Shown: positions 1-10,981 of the stretch, one piece after another
Numbering within the stretch: the first letter of the stretch is position 1
Layout: every line of letters begins with the position of its first letter
From: Gnetum montanum
Lineage: Eukaryota; Streptophyta; Gnetopsida; Gnetales; Gnetaceae
NCBI GenBank assembly: GCA_015680685.1
Contig: MNCI01003683.1
Span: 396,821-460,820 of the forward strand
DNA length: 64,000 nt
Reading direction: 5' to 3'
Made by a program: the position numbers and the translations under genes
Notes under the pieces: generated by a model
Seen by the model: the letters and a program-made list of their open reading frames with translations, nothing else
Told to the model about the DNA's origin: nothing
The model's database searches: none

Positions 1-1652
1 AATTCGGGTTGGGAGACACGTGGGCGTATACGCTACATCAGGCCAGATTTAATTTACAAGTGTTACATTTGCTGGCGTATACGTCGGGGCGTATATGCTG
101 TGGGGAAGGCGTATACGCTGTGGATGCTGAGCGTAGAGGATGCCAGCGTAAGCGTATAGCATGCCAGCGTAAGCCAAAAATGTACCTGGCATATACACAT
201 GAAAATGCTTCATTTTAAAGTCAAAAATTGATTTTTGGGTGCCAAAGAGCTACTGGGAACCTTGGGGAAGGTTTTGGGGGGTCTGGACGCTTGATTCTGG
301 CACGTTTTGATGCATTTCTGGGGCCCGAAAGTCTGTCTACGCTGGCTGCACCTTGGCGTCTATGCTGGGCGTATAGGAATGGAAGACCATCATTCGAAGC
401 CAAAAATTTTATTTTCAAGTACCTGAGACCTTCTAGGAACCTTGGGGAAGGTTCTAGGGGGTCTGGACACTCGATTCTCCCACGTTTTGATGCATTTCTG
501 GGGCCCGAAAGTCTGTCTACGCTGGCTGCACCTCGACGTCTACGCCGGGCGTATAGGAATCGAAGACCATCATTCGGAGCCCAAAATTTGATTTTCAAGT
601 ACCTAAGACCTTCTAGGAACCTTGGGGAAGGTTCTAGGAGATCTGGACGCTCAATTCTGGCATGTTTTAATGCATTTCTGGGGCCCGAAAGTCTGTTTAC
701 GCTGGCTGCACCCCGGCGTCTACGCCGGGCGTACAGGAATGGAAGACCATCATTCGGAGCCCAAAATTCAATTTTCAAGTGCTTGAGACCTTCTGGGAAC
801 CTCGAGGAAGGTTCTGGGGGGTCTGGACGCTCAATTCTGGCACGTTTTGATGCATTTCTGGGGCCCGAAAGTCTGTCTACGCTGGCTGCAGCCCGGCGTC
901 TACGCCGGGCGTATAGGAATGGAAGACCATCATTCGGAGCCCAAAATTCGATTTTCAAGTGACTGAGACCTACTGAGAACCTTGGGGAGGGTTCTGGGGG
1001 GTCTGGACGCTCAATTCTGGCACGTTTTGATGCATTTATGGGGCCCGAAAGTCTATCTACGCTGGCTGCACCCCAGCGTCTATGCCGGGCATATAGGAAT
1101 GGAAGACCATCATTCGGAGCCCAAAATTCGATTTTCAAGTGCCTGAGACCTGTTGAGAACCTTGGGGAAGGTTCTGGGGATGCATTTCTGGGGCCCGAAA
1201 GTCTGTCTACGCTGGCTGCACCCCGACGTCTACACCGGGCGTATAGGAATGGAAGACCATCATTCGGAGCCCAAAATTTGATTTTCAAGTGCCCAAGACC
1301 TGCTGGGAACCTTGGGGAAGGTTCTGGGGGGTCTAGACGCTCAATTCTGGCATGTTTTGATGAGTTTTTGAGCCCCGAAAGTTGCTGTACGCTGGGCCTT
1401 ACGCCGGGCATGTGTAAGCCAGCATATAGGATGCATACTTAGTGAAAACCAAGTATTTTGAGCTCAAGATTTGCCATGTTTGATGCTGAATGTCATCGTA
1501 GTCTTCTGTGGATCCCAAGGAACTTTTACTTACTTACTTTGACTTCGTTTGATGCTATTTTAAGGCTTTCAAGCTTGGTCATGCTGAGGACCAACATGAC
1601 TTAGCTTAATTTCTGTCTAGAAGTGTTAGCCAAAATTTTTTGTGGTGTTTCA
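1..1652 (-). mobile_element. Partial LTR of a Tat-like Ty3/gypsy element (LTR-1)
   Basis: The right edge reads ...GTGGTGTTTCA, so on the minus strand the LTR begins TGAAACACC, the start used by every Tat LTR here. The stretch 1,442-1,652 is similar base for base to 28,010-28,221, the end of the solo LTR at 25.93-28.22 kb, and both carry a 180-bp tandem array in the middle. The other LTR end lies outside the window. It abuts D gag at 1,653, so it is either an insertion into D gag or the 3' LTR of a D copy that lost everything between gag and LTR; no polypurine tract is seen at the join. Confidence 0.75.
130..1400. repeat. 180-bp tandem array inside LTR-1
   Basis: The marker GATGCATTTCTGGGGCCCG and its variants recurs at 309, 489, 669, 849, 1029, 1179 and 1359. 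Spacing is 180 bp except 1029-1179, where one unit has lost 30 bp. Each unit carries a motif of the form ACGCTGGCTGCACC..GGCGTCTACGCCGGGCGTATAGG. Long open frames on both strands here are only translations of the array. Confidence 0.95.
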
Positions 1653-2138
1653 AAGACTACAGGGTGCAGTGTGCTGTAATAAGTAGACAGGTTTTGCTTA
1701 ACAGCTAGTGGGACCCAATGCCCATTCACAGGTTGTGAAGTGATCAATGGTGCTTGTCGGATTTGCACTTGAGGTATGTAATGGGTGGACGTGGAAGCTA
1801 GTATGACCAATGTCATCCCAATCACTTGAGGTCGAAAGGTCAACCCTATGTTAGTTTGGGGAGGGAGTTGTTGGGACTACACCCATGGAGGTATGATGGA
1901 AGTGGACGCATCAGAGTGAATATTGAGCATGGAGAAGATAGGAATGGAAGTAGGTACCTCTTGTTGGGAAACTGGTGCTCGAGTGTTTGCGGATGGAGGA
2001 AATACAATTTCTTCCCAAAAAGGGTGGAATAATGGGTTTGTATAGGTATGGGGACTAATAGTATGGTACAAATATCCATGTTCAGATTGGGCTACAAAGT
2101 CAGCTTCCTCATCACCACTCTGAGGCTCTATTGGAGGT
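1653..2138 (-). pseudogene. Tat-like element D, gag continuation (displaced part)
   Basis: Read on the minus strand this is a mostly open proline/serine/glutamine-rich stretch (reading PPIEPQSGDEEADF... and ending ...STLHPVV) with one stop after IIPPWV. It picks up where the D gag start at 33,447-33,834 is broken off by element A. The two halves are flanked by GAGGT (2,134-2,138) and AAGGT (33,447-33,451), the target duplication of A. It would be the low-complexity middle of a retroviral-type capsid precursor. The join to LTR-1 at 1,652/1,653 cuts it off before any capsid core or zinc-knuckle region. Confidence 0.65.
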
Positions 2139-3766
2139 TATAGCAACCAAAAACATCGACCGCTAGAAAACACCAAGAGGTCATCGGTCATTGATAGTCT
2201 TAATCCCATTTCCACATGAGGGTCGTGCTGGATAGAATGGAAATGGGGCACCATGAATGGTCTAGTCGATCAGACAGGGACTTATTCGGTGTTAATATAA
2301 CCTTTTGCAACCAGATAATTTGAAAACAAAACTAATAGTGTGAAGTAATGCTTAAATGTAAAAGGGATGGAAAATAATGTAAAATGCAATAATAAGTAGG
2401 AGACAAAGTAAAATGTAGTTAGAAAAATACATAGCTTTGAAGCTACAACTTCACTCTGTCAAGGTGGATACAATCGATTGCACAACGCTGAGAAGTATAG
2501 AGATCCCGAGAGTAACCAAGACGTGTAGAGCAAGACAGCTGTGTGCTTGAATGCAAACTGAGGTGTTAACAATGCAAGGTTCTACCAAGGTGGTAGAAAT
2601 GAGTAAAACAAAATGCCAACTAAGAGTGCTAACAGTTTACAGTGTCAAACAGAAAGCTTACAATGCTCAAGGTTATAGTGCTAACTTTTTTCTTATCAGC
2701 CAACCAGATTGCCAAAAAAAACCCAAACTTGGACCCCTTGAGCATTGCTCATTAGGGTATTTATACGGCCAAGGATATGTGAAAGATGCGGTTTGGACAC
2801 CATGTGCCCTGGGCTTGCGTTCGTGCCTGCATGACCATTGGGCGACTCTTCCATGTCATAATTACAAGCCTACCATGTTGTAATTGTGATGTCAGAGCAA
2901 CGGTGCAATCAAGTGGAGTGCATTGATGTAGTGTAGCGTAGCATGTTTGGTGTAGCATAACATCTTATTACGCTATGTTACGTTACACAGCGTAGCATAG
3001 CCGTTGGTTTGAAGCAAAAAATTTACGTTGTGTCTTGCTGCATGAATTGGAAACCTTTGAAGCATGCTTACTATTTATTGCATATTTACTATGCTATGCT
3101 ATGCTACGTAGCGTATCATAGTGTAGCATCTGTCCTTAGTCGCAAAAAACATCGCCAATCTGCAAATTTTACCTTTTGCACTGCGAAGCTTGCAAACTTG
3201 CTGATCCTGCCCTTTGAGATGCCTTCTGTCACTTTCATAGAATTGCTATGCCATGTTGCGCCATGTAGCTTAGCCTAGCGTAGCAGCCAACATGGCCTGC
3301 TTCTTGCCAAGTTCATTGCTTTTTGATGGAAGGAGACATTGTTGAAGAACTTGAAGTTGGGTGAGGGGACTGACCATCTAGTTTTTTGCTATGCTATGCA
3401 ACGCTACGTGGCATAGCATAGCATAGCACTGCGCTTCTACAAACATCTTTTGAAGTTTGCTACGCTACATAGCATAGCGTGGCATAGCAAAAATCCTTGA
3501 CTTAGAAAACTTGCTGAAGGGTTTTGCACATTCTAAGCACCGCCAACAATTCCATGCACCGCTCCTAAGTGTGCTATCAGCTAGATGAACTACTCAGGTG
3601 GGTAGGCTAGAGAATCCATTTAGCCTATTGACACCTGGGGTAGAAAACCTACCAAATTGGACAATCTGAACATTAGAGCATCCATCTCCTGAAGAACTAC
3701 CGTAACATTACACAAATTGCAAAGACCTGGTGAAGCAAGCATGCCTTCGAATTTTTGGGTGTTTCA
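2139..3766 (-). mobile_element. 3' LTR of Tat-like element A (LTR-L1)
   Basis: On the minus strand it starts TGAAACACCCAAAAATTCG at 3,766 and ends ...GGTTGCTATA at 2,139, matching the LTRs at 8,328-9,931, 24,912-28,875 (interrupted) and 31,785-33,446. Length is 1,628 bp. A TATA-like CGTATAAATACCC lies at about 2,755-2,767 on the minus strand. Immediately upstream in element orientation is a purine-rich stretch ACAAAGAGGGACCAA (3,767-3,781), a plausible polypurine tract, so this is the 3' LTR. The outer flank is GAGGT. Confidence 0.85.
2925..3490. repeat. Cluster of GCTAC/GCTATG palindromes in U3 of LTR-L1
   Basis: Several self-complementary stretches made of GCTAC and GCTATG pentamer/hexamer words occur at about 2,927-3,003, 3,086-3,127, 3,388-3,430 and 3,461-3,490. 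They lie upstream of the LTR TATA box in element orientation. Corresponding clusters occur in the other three Tat LTRs. Confidence 0.85.
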
Positions 3767-4870
3767 TTGGTCCCTCTTTGTCGACGTTTGAAGGATGGCC
3801 TCAAGAGACGTTGACAAAGAATACAAAACACCATGAAAGACATGATGCTAACATTGCTACTCAGTGATCATCAAGACATTGCTTGGCTACGCTTGAGAGT
3901 GTTGCATTGGTTTTTGTAGGGGGAAAGGGCAAAGCAGGGATGAAGGAGGTTTAGGAAGAAGGGTCAAGATGAGGCTTAGTAGAGTTCATCATCAGAGTGC
4001 TCATGAGGGAGTTGTTCACTTTTTCATCTTTACTTTCACTAACCTTTGACCTCTTGTAGGAGAAGTTTTTTTTTCCCAGGATGAGTTTTGTTACATCTGT
4101 GTGGGGTTTTGACCTATGTACAGATGCTTCCATGTGACAAGCTGTGTTACGCACATCATGGAATTTGCACTCTGAAGTAGCAAAGCTAGTTAAGGCACTC
4201 ACTTTGCGATGTCGTAGCATTTGCTACTATGGCAATACGTGCCTTCGGCCGATGCCTCTCCGGAACATACCCTGCAAACACAGAGAGCAAACCAAGAGAG
4301 ACAACCATGATGCAAAATGAATGCAATGGTCTTGCTTACTATAGGAATTGTTGAAGCTCTTGGACACCTTTGCTGGTGTATGGTGTCCAAAGTAGGAAGG
4401 CTAATAGAGGCCTCGGTAGCATCAACGTGGAGGAGCTCGCATCGAAGGAATAGGAAGTTGTTGTGAGTGTAGATGCTCTGGAATCCCTGCCAAAGGCATG
4501 CACTCTCAGTTCAGCTATGGGATCAACTGCTAAATAGCTAAATGTCATGTGAGCCTAGCCGTCAGCAGGAAGCTGGAGGGTAACAATATTGTGGCTAGGC
4601 CACAATACTGCCAGAACTCCAGTAACAAGCACTAACCAAGGAACTAACGTCAAGGTAGTGAGCTGTGGTGAAGGTAGGTCTGGAGGGCCAATGCAATGTC
4701 ATACGACATATTTGAAGGGATAACACGATGCCAAGGGTGGCAGCGTCGCGTCCATTCTAGATCATGTTCTCATTACATCGTGAACTACGTTCTGGAGCTG
4801 CAATGTCCCACCCCCACGTAGACACTGCGCACGCTCGTTTGATGTGTACTTGGCACATATGCACGCTAGG
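3767..4870 (-). other. Element A non-coding 3' region between pol and 3' LTR
   Basis: It matches 23,850-24,911 in element B in reverse orientation. Only short frames are open and the two copies do not keep one shared frame, so I see no gene. It carries the polypurine-like tract at its LTR end. Confidence 0.6.
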
Positions 4871-4879
4871 GATGTGATA

Positions 4880-5100
4880 GCAACGCAATTTAAGGTCTTG
4901 ATAGACTGTATGCTAGGTTAGGATCCCAGTAGACCACTATGCTAGTTTAAGGTCCCAAGAGATCATACATGCTAGTTTAATGTCATAGCAGACATGTTGT
5001 GCCAGTTTATAGTCATAGTGGACTAGCTATGCCAGTTTTATATTGTAGCGGACAGTCGTTGCCAGTTTAACATTGTAGGTGACCCTGGTGTTGCATTCAC
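4880..5100. repeat. Short degenerate tandem repeats (about 33-36 bp) after pol of element A
   Basis: Units of the form ATGCTAGTTTAAGGTCCCA / GCCAGTTTATAGTCATAGTGGAC recur about six times. The same motif is found after pol in element B (23,590-23,850) and before RT in both elements. Confidence 0.8.
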
Positions 5101-5103
5101 ACT

Positions 5104-6425
5104 TTAGATGTAGTATGGCTTGAGGTACGAGTGATTCACTGGGTTGGTGAACTCGTTGCCATCCATGTCCGCCAGCTTAAAGGCTCCATTCCCAAAGGCT
5201 TTAGTGACCATGTATGGGCCTTTCCAGTTGGCTGATAATTTTCTCACATGCTTACTGATAGCTTTGAGGACGAGGTCTCCCTTCTGTATTGGTCGTTGAT
5301 GCAGGTCTGCACAGTGCTTTTGCTATTTCTTGCTCTAGTAGTGCTCTATGTGGCTTAGTGTCTATGCATGCTCCTCCTCTATTGAGTCAAGATTGATGAT
5401 CCACGACTCGTTATTCTAGGCTTCGCTCATGACATCAAATACGATCATCCAAAGTGATGGTACCTACAATTCAAGAGGCAACACTGCTTCAGATCCATAA
5501 AAGAGACTATTAGGGATCTTACTCATCGTGGTCCTGCATGTCATTTTGTAGGCCCATAGAATGTAGAGGATTTGCTCATGCCACCGCCTCTTACTGTTGC
5601 TAAGCATCCACTTCAGCAAGTTGATGATGGACTTATTTGTAGCCTCCGCCTATCCGTTCTCCTATGGGTAATACGGGGAGGAGAATGATTGCTTGATGCT
5701 TAGATTGCTACAGAAGGTTTGGGTTTCCATACTACTGAGTTGTAGCCCATTGTTGGTTACAATAGTCATCGGAAGCCCAAACCTTGTCACGATGTTATCC
5801 AGGATAAAGTGGGAGATCTACTGAGATGTCATCTTCCTCAGGGGGATAGCTTCCACCTAGTTAGTAAAATACTAAGTGGTAGTGATAATGAAGCTATGCC
5901 CTATGGAGGACTTAGGTGTGATAGGTCCTATGAGGTCTAGTCTCCATCGTTGAAAATTCCATGTGATTTACATTGGGTGCAAGTCTGTAGGTGAGACGTG
6001 TATGAGATTTGCATATCTCTGGCACGTGTCACACATTTTGACTTTTGACAAGAAGTCATGCTATATATGGGGCCAGTAGTACCCTAGGCTTCTAATTTTT
6101 ACGACCATAACCCTAGGTGGTATGTGTCCACCACATAGTCCCTCATGCACTTCATTAACTACCCTTTGTGCCCGCTCCTCACCCACGCACAGGGCATCAT
6201 TTCCCATGAGCATATATTGCTAGGCACGATTACGAATTCCATCTCTCTGGGCAGATGTTATTCTACTTGGGGGTTCACCATGTTGTAGGTAGGCTTTAAT
6301 GTTAGCATACCACTCCTAGGTATCCATAGCACTGATAGAGGCCACATGTAAAGCCTGAGTGATAGACTGAGTACATTCGACAATCGAACTCAGCAAATTT
6401 GCAAATGAGTGTGGTGGGATATTTA
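5104..6425 (-). pseudogene. Element A integrase (pol C-terminal part), degenerate
   Basis: Integrase joins element cDNA into host DNA in the nucleus. The minus-strand frame reads through an HHCC zinc-binding region, the core with EYFTN, TIVTNNG (second catalytic Asp changed to Asn), YYP-stop-ENG-stop-AEATNKS carrying the catalytic Glu, and a C-terminal part ending SYLKPYYI then TAA at 5,104-5,106. At least seven in-frame stops are TAG at sites where a relative has Gln or Trp, for example complement 5,650-5,652 and 5,662-5,664. It matches B integrase at 22.4-23.59 kb domain for domain. It is inactive. Confidence 0.8.
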
Positions 6426-6428
6426 GTA

Positions 6429-7230
6429 CTAGGTTGGTAAGGCATCTGCTATGGTGTTCTCATTGCGTGGCACATGTTGCACATCTGTGGTTACAAATTT
6501 CTTAAGCATGTTTTTTGCTAGATCATAGTAGGGTTGTAGGTGCGTAGCTTTGCAGGCATAGACTTCGATGATTTGATTCACAACTAGTTGTGAATCACTG
6601 TGGATTGCCAAGTGTTGTATGCATAGTGTTTCAGTAGCTGAGAGGCCTCTGAGTAGCCCCTCATACTCTGCCACATTGATGGTATAGGGGAAAGCAAAAT
6701 GATAAGAAAATGGATGCATTTCCCCAGAGGGGAATGTAATGATGGTAGATGCACTACCTCCTTATTCTATTGAAATGCCATCGAAGTGTAAAGTAGCTTC
6801 TAAGTGTGATGGGATGATGTTGATAGTGCCAACATGCTCATCTGGGAATTCAGGATCTATGGTTGTGTGGTCGTCAATGGGTGAGGTCATAAGTTGTGTT
6901 GCTATGGCTTGACCCTTCGTCGATGATTGGCTTACATAGTGTAAGTCGAACTCCATGGTTATTGCTTTCCATCGGGCTATCTTGCTACTTTCATACAGGT
7001 TGTTAGTGATAGCCCGAAGTATGTTGCTTTTGTAAATGATGTTAATTGTACTACGAAATAGGTAGTGCCTCCACTTTTTAACGCAAACACTAAGGCAAGG
7101 CAATTCCTCTCCACTTTGTTGTATTTCGCCTCATGCACTATTAATGCATAACTCAGATAATACACTGGTATCTCAGATCTGTCATCTCATTTTTGACATA
7201 GAAGTGCTGCGATAATGTGTCAGACATGGT
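6429..7230 (-). pseudogene. Element A dual RNase H region (RNase H plus second, archaeal-type RNase H)
   Basis: RNase H removes RNA from the RNA-DNA hybrid during reverse transcription. The first domain lies at about 6,870-7,230 (CIIYLSYALIVHEAKYNKVERN, then KKWRHYLF-like). The second, at about 6,429-6,800, has FDG, AEYEGLLRGL and HSDSQLVVNQI, carrying the Asp, Glu and Asp expected of the extra RNase H found in the Tat lineage of plant Ty3/gypsy elements. It ends with VQHVPRNENTIADAL. The two parts sit in different frames, so at least one frameshift separates them. Two RNase H domains in tandem are the main reason for calling this Tat rather than Athila or a chromovirus. Confidence 0.85.
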
Positions 7231-8327
7231 AAGGTAGATGAAGAAAGACTTATCCCTCTATGGCCAATGCATAATTGGAAGGTGCAAAAGCTCTTCCTTC
7301 AAGTTATTGAAGGCTTGTTGACACTGGGTTGTCCACTCAAAGTTAACCCCTTTCTTTAGAAGATGTTGCATGGGGTGTAACTTGTTAGTCAACTTTGCTA
7401 TAAACGTTCGGATGAACTGTACCCTACATTGAAAACCGTGTAACTCTTTAAGGTTTATAGGAGGTGCTAGGTTGACGATGGCCTTGACTTTGTTAGGGTC
7501 CACCCTATTCCAGCCTTCAATACTACGAACCCTAACATGCATCCAATTTTTACCCCAAATACACACTTCTTAAGATTAAGGCGTAGATCATGCACTTGAC
7601 AACACTTAAGGACTACCCCTAGATCATGTGGGTGATCAACTGCCTCCTTGGACTTGACTGCTATATCATCCACGTAGTCATTTAACATTACTAGGATGTA
7701 GTCATTGAAGATGTAAGTCATGGCTCATTGGTAGGTTGCCCCAGCATTCTTAAGCCCAAAAGGCATCATGGTGTAACAAAAGGTTCCCCATGGGGTCATG
7801 AAGGTTGTTGTTAGCTGATGCTCCAGGTTGATGCGAATCTGGTTGTAGCTGGAGAAGCCATCCATGAAGGATAGCAAGGCATGGCCGATCATAGTGTCAA
7901 TGAGTTAATCCATGCTTGGAAGTGGGAAATCTTCTTTGATCGTTTCTTTGTTCAGATCCTAGAAGTCTATACAGATTCGTATTCCTCCTGTTTTCTTAGA
8001 AACCATGACAATGTTGAACACCCATTCCGAATAATCAATTACGTGGATGAAACCAGCTTGGTATAGCTTTGTGATTTCATCCCTTATGACTAGTGTAATT
8101 TTTGGTTTAACCTTATGAGCTTTTTTCTTGACTACCTTCATGCGCGGGTCTAGGATGATGTTGTGCTATATCAGCTTCAAATCTAAACTGGGCATGTCAC
8201 TGTATGACCATGGAAAGACTTTCATGTTGTCTTGCAGAATCTTGGCTACATTTTCGTGTGTCTGTGCATCTAGAAGGGAGCTAAGTTTTAACATTTCTAC
8301 TTCCCCCTTGGACATGATCATAGGCAT
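7231..8327 (-). pseudogene. Element A reverse transcriptase, degenerate
   Basis: Reverse transcriptase copies element RNA to DNA. The minus strand reads YQAGFIHVIDYSEWVFNIVM and VSKKTGGIRICIDF (finger/palm start, 7,959-8,141), then a broken stretch with the FSGYN-like and MMPFGLKNAG-like motifs. YVDD, the catalytic motif, is intact at complement 7,666-7,677. GCRVQFIRTFIAKLTNKLHPM and WTTQCQQAFNNLKEEL follow. Several frame changes split it. A TAG at complement 7,258-7,260 is shared with element B. A solo LTR interrupts the gene at 8,327, and its N-terminal extension resumes at 9,932. Confidence 0.85.
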
Positions 8328-9931
8328 TGAAACACCCCAAAATTTGAAGGCATGCCTGCTTCACCAACCCTTTGCAATTCGCATAGCGTTACGATAGTTC
8401 TTCAGGAGATGGATGCTCTAATGTTCAAACTGTCCAGCTTGGCAAGTTTTCTAAGTCAAGAATTCTTGCTATGCTACGTTGTGTAGCATAGAAAACTTCA
8501 AAAGATGTTTGCAAAAGCACAGTGCTATGCTATGCTATGCTACGCAGCATAGCAAAAGCTAGATGATCAACCCCCTTGCCCAACTTCAAGTCCTTCAGTA
8601 ATGTCTCCTTCCGTCAGAAAGTAGCAAAGTTGGCAAAATAAAGTCATGTTTGCTACTATGCTATGCTAAGCTACAAGGTGCAGTGAGGTATTGCAATTCT
8701 ACGAAAGTGACAGAAGGCAACTCGAAAGGTGGGATCAACAAGTTTGCAAGTTTTGCAATGCAAAAGATAAAGTTTGCAAATGGGTGATGTTTTTTATGAA
8801 TAAGGCTAGTTGCTACACTACAATACACTATGTAGTGTATCAGAGCGTAGCAAAAATGGGACAAATAGTTAGCACACTCCAAAGGTTTCTAACGTATGCA
8901 GTAGGACACAATGCAAGTTTCTCACTTCAAACCGGCAGCTACACTACGTAGCGTAGCAAAGCATAACAAAATGTTATGTCATGCCAAACATGCTACGCTA
9001 CAAAGCATAGAAAAACATGGCAAGCAGTTATGCGACATCAATGCACTTCACCTAATTACACTGTTGCTATGATAGCATAATTACGATGCAACAGGTTTGT
9101 AATTATGGCATGGTAGGCTCACCCAACAGTCATGTAGGCACGTGCAGCATAGACAGGTCAACATAGGCCCAAGGCACGTGAAGTTCAAACTACATCTTTT
9201 GCGTGCCCTTGGTCCTATAAATACCCCAATGAGAGACACTTATACTCTTCCTCTGGTTCTCTCTCTCTGGTCCTCTTTTTTCGAAACTTTTCGATCCAAG
9301 GGACTTCCTTTGCAGCTTTTCAGTTTCGATTTTCAGAGCAATCTAGTTGGCTAATGATTTTTTTGGCTAACAAACAAGAAAAATAGCACCATAACCTCGA
9401 GCATTGTAAGCTTCCTGTTTTGACATTGTAAACATTTAGCATTCTCATTTGGCATTTCGTTCTATTCTTTCCTACCACCTTGGTAGCACTTTGCACTATT
9501 AATGCTTGAGTCCGCGTTCAAGCACACAGCCATCTCCCTCTACATGTCTTGGTTATCCTTGGGATCTCTGCACTTCCTAACACTGTGCAAACGATTGTAT
9601 CCACCTTGACAGAGTTGATTTATAGCTCCAAAGCAGTGCATTTTTCTAACTGCATTTTTACTTCGTTTCTTGCTTACAATTTGCATTTTACACTATTTTC
9701 TGCCTCTTTTACATTCAAGCATTACTTTGCAATATAAGTTTCTTTTTCAAATAACATGGTACAAAAGGTTATATTAACACCACCAAAGTCCCTGTCTAAT
9801 CAACTAGACCGTTCAGGATGCCCCATTTCTATCCCATCCAGCATGGTCCTCCAATAGAAACAGGGTTGAGACTGTTAGCAATCGATGGCCCATCGGCATT
9901 TTTCCAGCCATCGATGTTTTCGGTCACTACA
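8328..9931 (+). mobile_element. Solo LTR (L2) inserted in pol of element A
   Basis: It runs from TGAAACACCCCAAAATTTG to ...CGGTCACTACA, 1,604 bp, the full length of the Tat LTR family, in the orientation opposite to A. Left flank GGCAT and right flank GGTGT look like a target duplication with two transitions. A pol reads continuously across it when compared with B (20,310-20,345). No internal sequence is attached, so this is a solo LTR left by recombination. CCTATAAATACCCC (TATA) lies at about 9,215-9,228. Confidence 0.85.
8466..9012. repeat. GCTAC/GCTATG palindromes in U3 of solo LTR L2
   Basis: Self-complementary stretches occur at about 8,468-8,492, 8,522-8,555, 8,648-8,680, 8,808-8,855 and 8,935-9,010, including CTACACTACGTAGCGTAG. 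They all lie upstream of the TATA box at about 9,215. Confidence 0.85.
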
Positions 9932-10158
9932 GGTGTCTCGACAAGAGGGTCCTCAGTTACATCTTCTGCCTCCAAATCTAGAGTTTGGACCAGATGCTCG
10001 GGCTAGTCTATGGATGTTTCTAAAGACGCTATGGTGCTAGTTGTAGCTGACCCCTAGTCGATTAGGTTGGGGTTCAATTGTCTTGCGAGCTTGCCATGTG
10101 GACCTGCTAAAGCTAAATACATGGAGAGATCATGATGGATTTCCATTTTTTGCTTAAC
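9932..10158 (-). pseudogene. Element A, N-terminal extension of the RT reading frame
   Basis: The minus strand reads MEIHHDLSMYLALAGPHGK, then ASLETSID and HLVQTLDLEAEDVTEDPL, directly continuous with RT once the solo LTR is removed. B has the same stretch at 20,106-20,330. Two TAG stops interrupt it at the WGS-like and W-P-like positions, where B has Trp. The frame opens just after TTGATAG/GTTAAG (boundary complement 10,158/10,159), a 3' splice-site-like sequence that is also present in B. Confidence 0.65.
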
Positions 10159-10162
10159 CTAT
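10159..10162 (-). promoter_or_regulatory. Candidate 3' splice site before RT in element A
   Basis: On the minus strand CTTTCATCTCATCTTGATAG precedes GTTAAGC. B has ...CATCTTGACAG/GTTAAGC at 20,105/20,106. It lies at the start of the shared open frame leading into RT. Ogre elements are known to remove an intron between pro and RT; a role here is inferred. Confidence 0.45.
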
Positions 10163-10439
10163 CAAGATGAGATGAAAGCTTGGTTAAGAGGCACTTGTTG
10201 GTAGTAATCGTGTATAATGAAAACTTGCAAAGCAATGATGAGAGGTAACTGGCGAAGTATGATGTAAAGATTAAAATTTTTCTAGTTTAAATTCATGGAA
10301 AACTTCTATGGCATGGAGATGCAGAGCTGCTAAAATAGGAAATGTAAAACTGTCGATGTGAGAACGTGAAACTGCTAAGAAATGCAAAACTACCGATGCG
10401 AAAATGTGAAACAGCTAGTTTAGCATCATTGAAGACTGC

Positions 10440-10660
10440 GAATGTATAACAGATCGAAACTGCTAGTTTAAGGTCTTTTTGGACTGTTAAATTCACTGCT
10501 ATGCTAGGATTGCTAGTTTAAGGTCATTCCGGACTGGTAACAAGAGTGGAATGCTATGCTAAAAATGCTAGTTTAAGGTCTTTTTGGACCGCGAAAGTTA
10601 CAACTGCGCTGGGGTTGCTAGTTTAAGGTCTTTTCAGACTGGTAATAAAAACTATATATA
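10440..10660. repeat. 50-55 bp tandem repeats with GCTAGTTTAAGGTC
   Basis: GCTAGTTTAAGGTC begins at 10,462, 10,512, 10,567 and 10,617, each followed by TTTTTGGACTG-like sequence. The same motif sits after pol at 4.9-5.1 kb and, reversed, in element B at 19.68-19.99 kb. Confidence 0.85.
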
Positions 10661-10823
10661 TGTATTTCTAATTTTTTTGGAAAGAAAGTAGTTAGCTTGA
10701 AGCATGTCAAGGTTTTAATGCTAACAGTGCTACAATGTCGTGGCGAGCATGCTATGTTGTATGGTGCACTCCGCATTAGACAGACAGAGAAAGTGGCAAG
10801 TTTCCTTTTTTCACCATTACAAC

Positions 10824-10831
10824 CATAAATA
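10824..10831 (+). promoter_or_regulatory. TATA-like box of the antisense gene
   Basis: CATAAATA lies about 150 bp upstream of the first ATG of the antisense gene. The matching position in B reads CATTAATA, so it is only weakly conserved. Confidence 0.3.
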
Positions 10832-10981
10832 GGGATTAAACCATGGTAAGTTTGTCATTCTCACTGTAAGAGCGTAGAGCCCATATTCGGAGCACAAAGC
10901 GATTTCGAAACACAAAGCGATCGTGTTAATAAAGAGTAAGGTGGTTTTTTGCATTGTGATAAGGAAAAGTCTGCAAGCAAG

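Noticed and set aside
221..1411. 396-codon open frame on the minus strand and several on the plus strand
   Set aside because: They only translate the 180-bp tandem array; period-60 amino acid repeats with no start context or family match.
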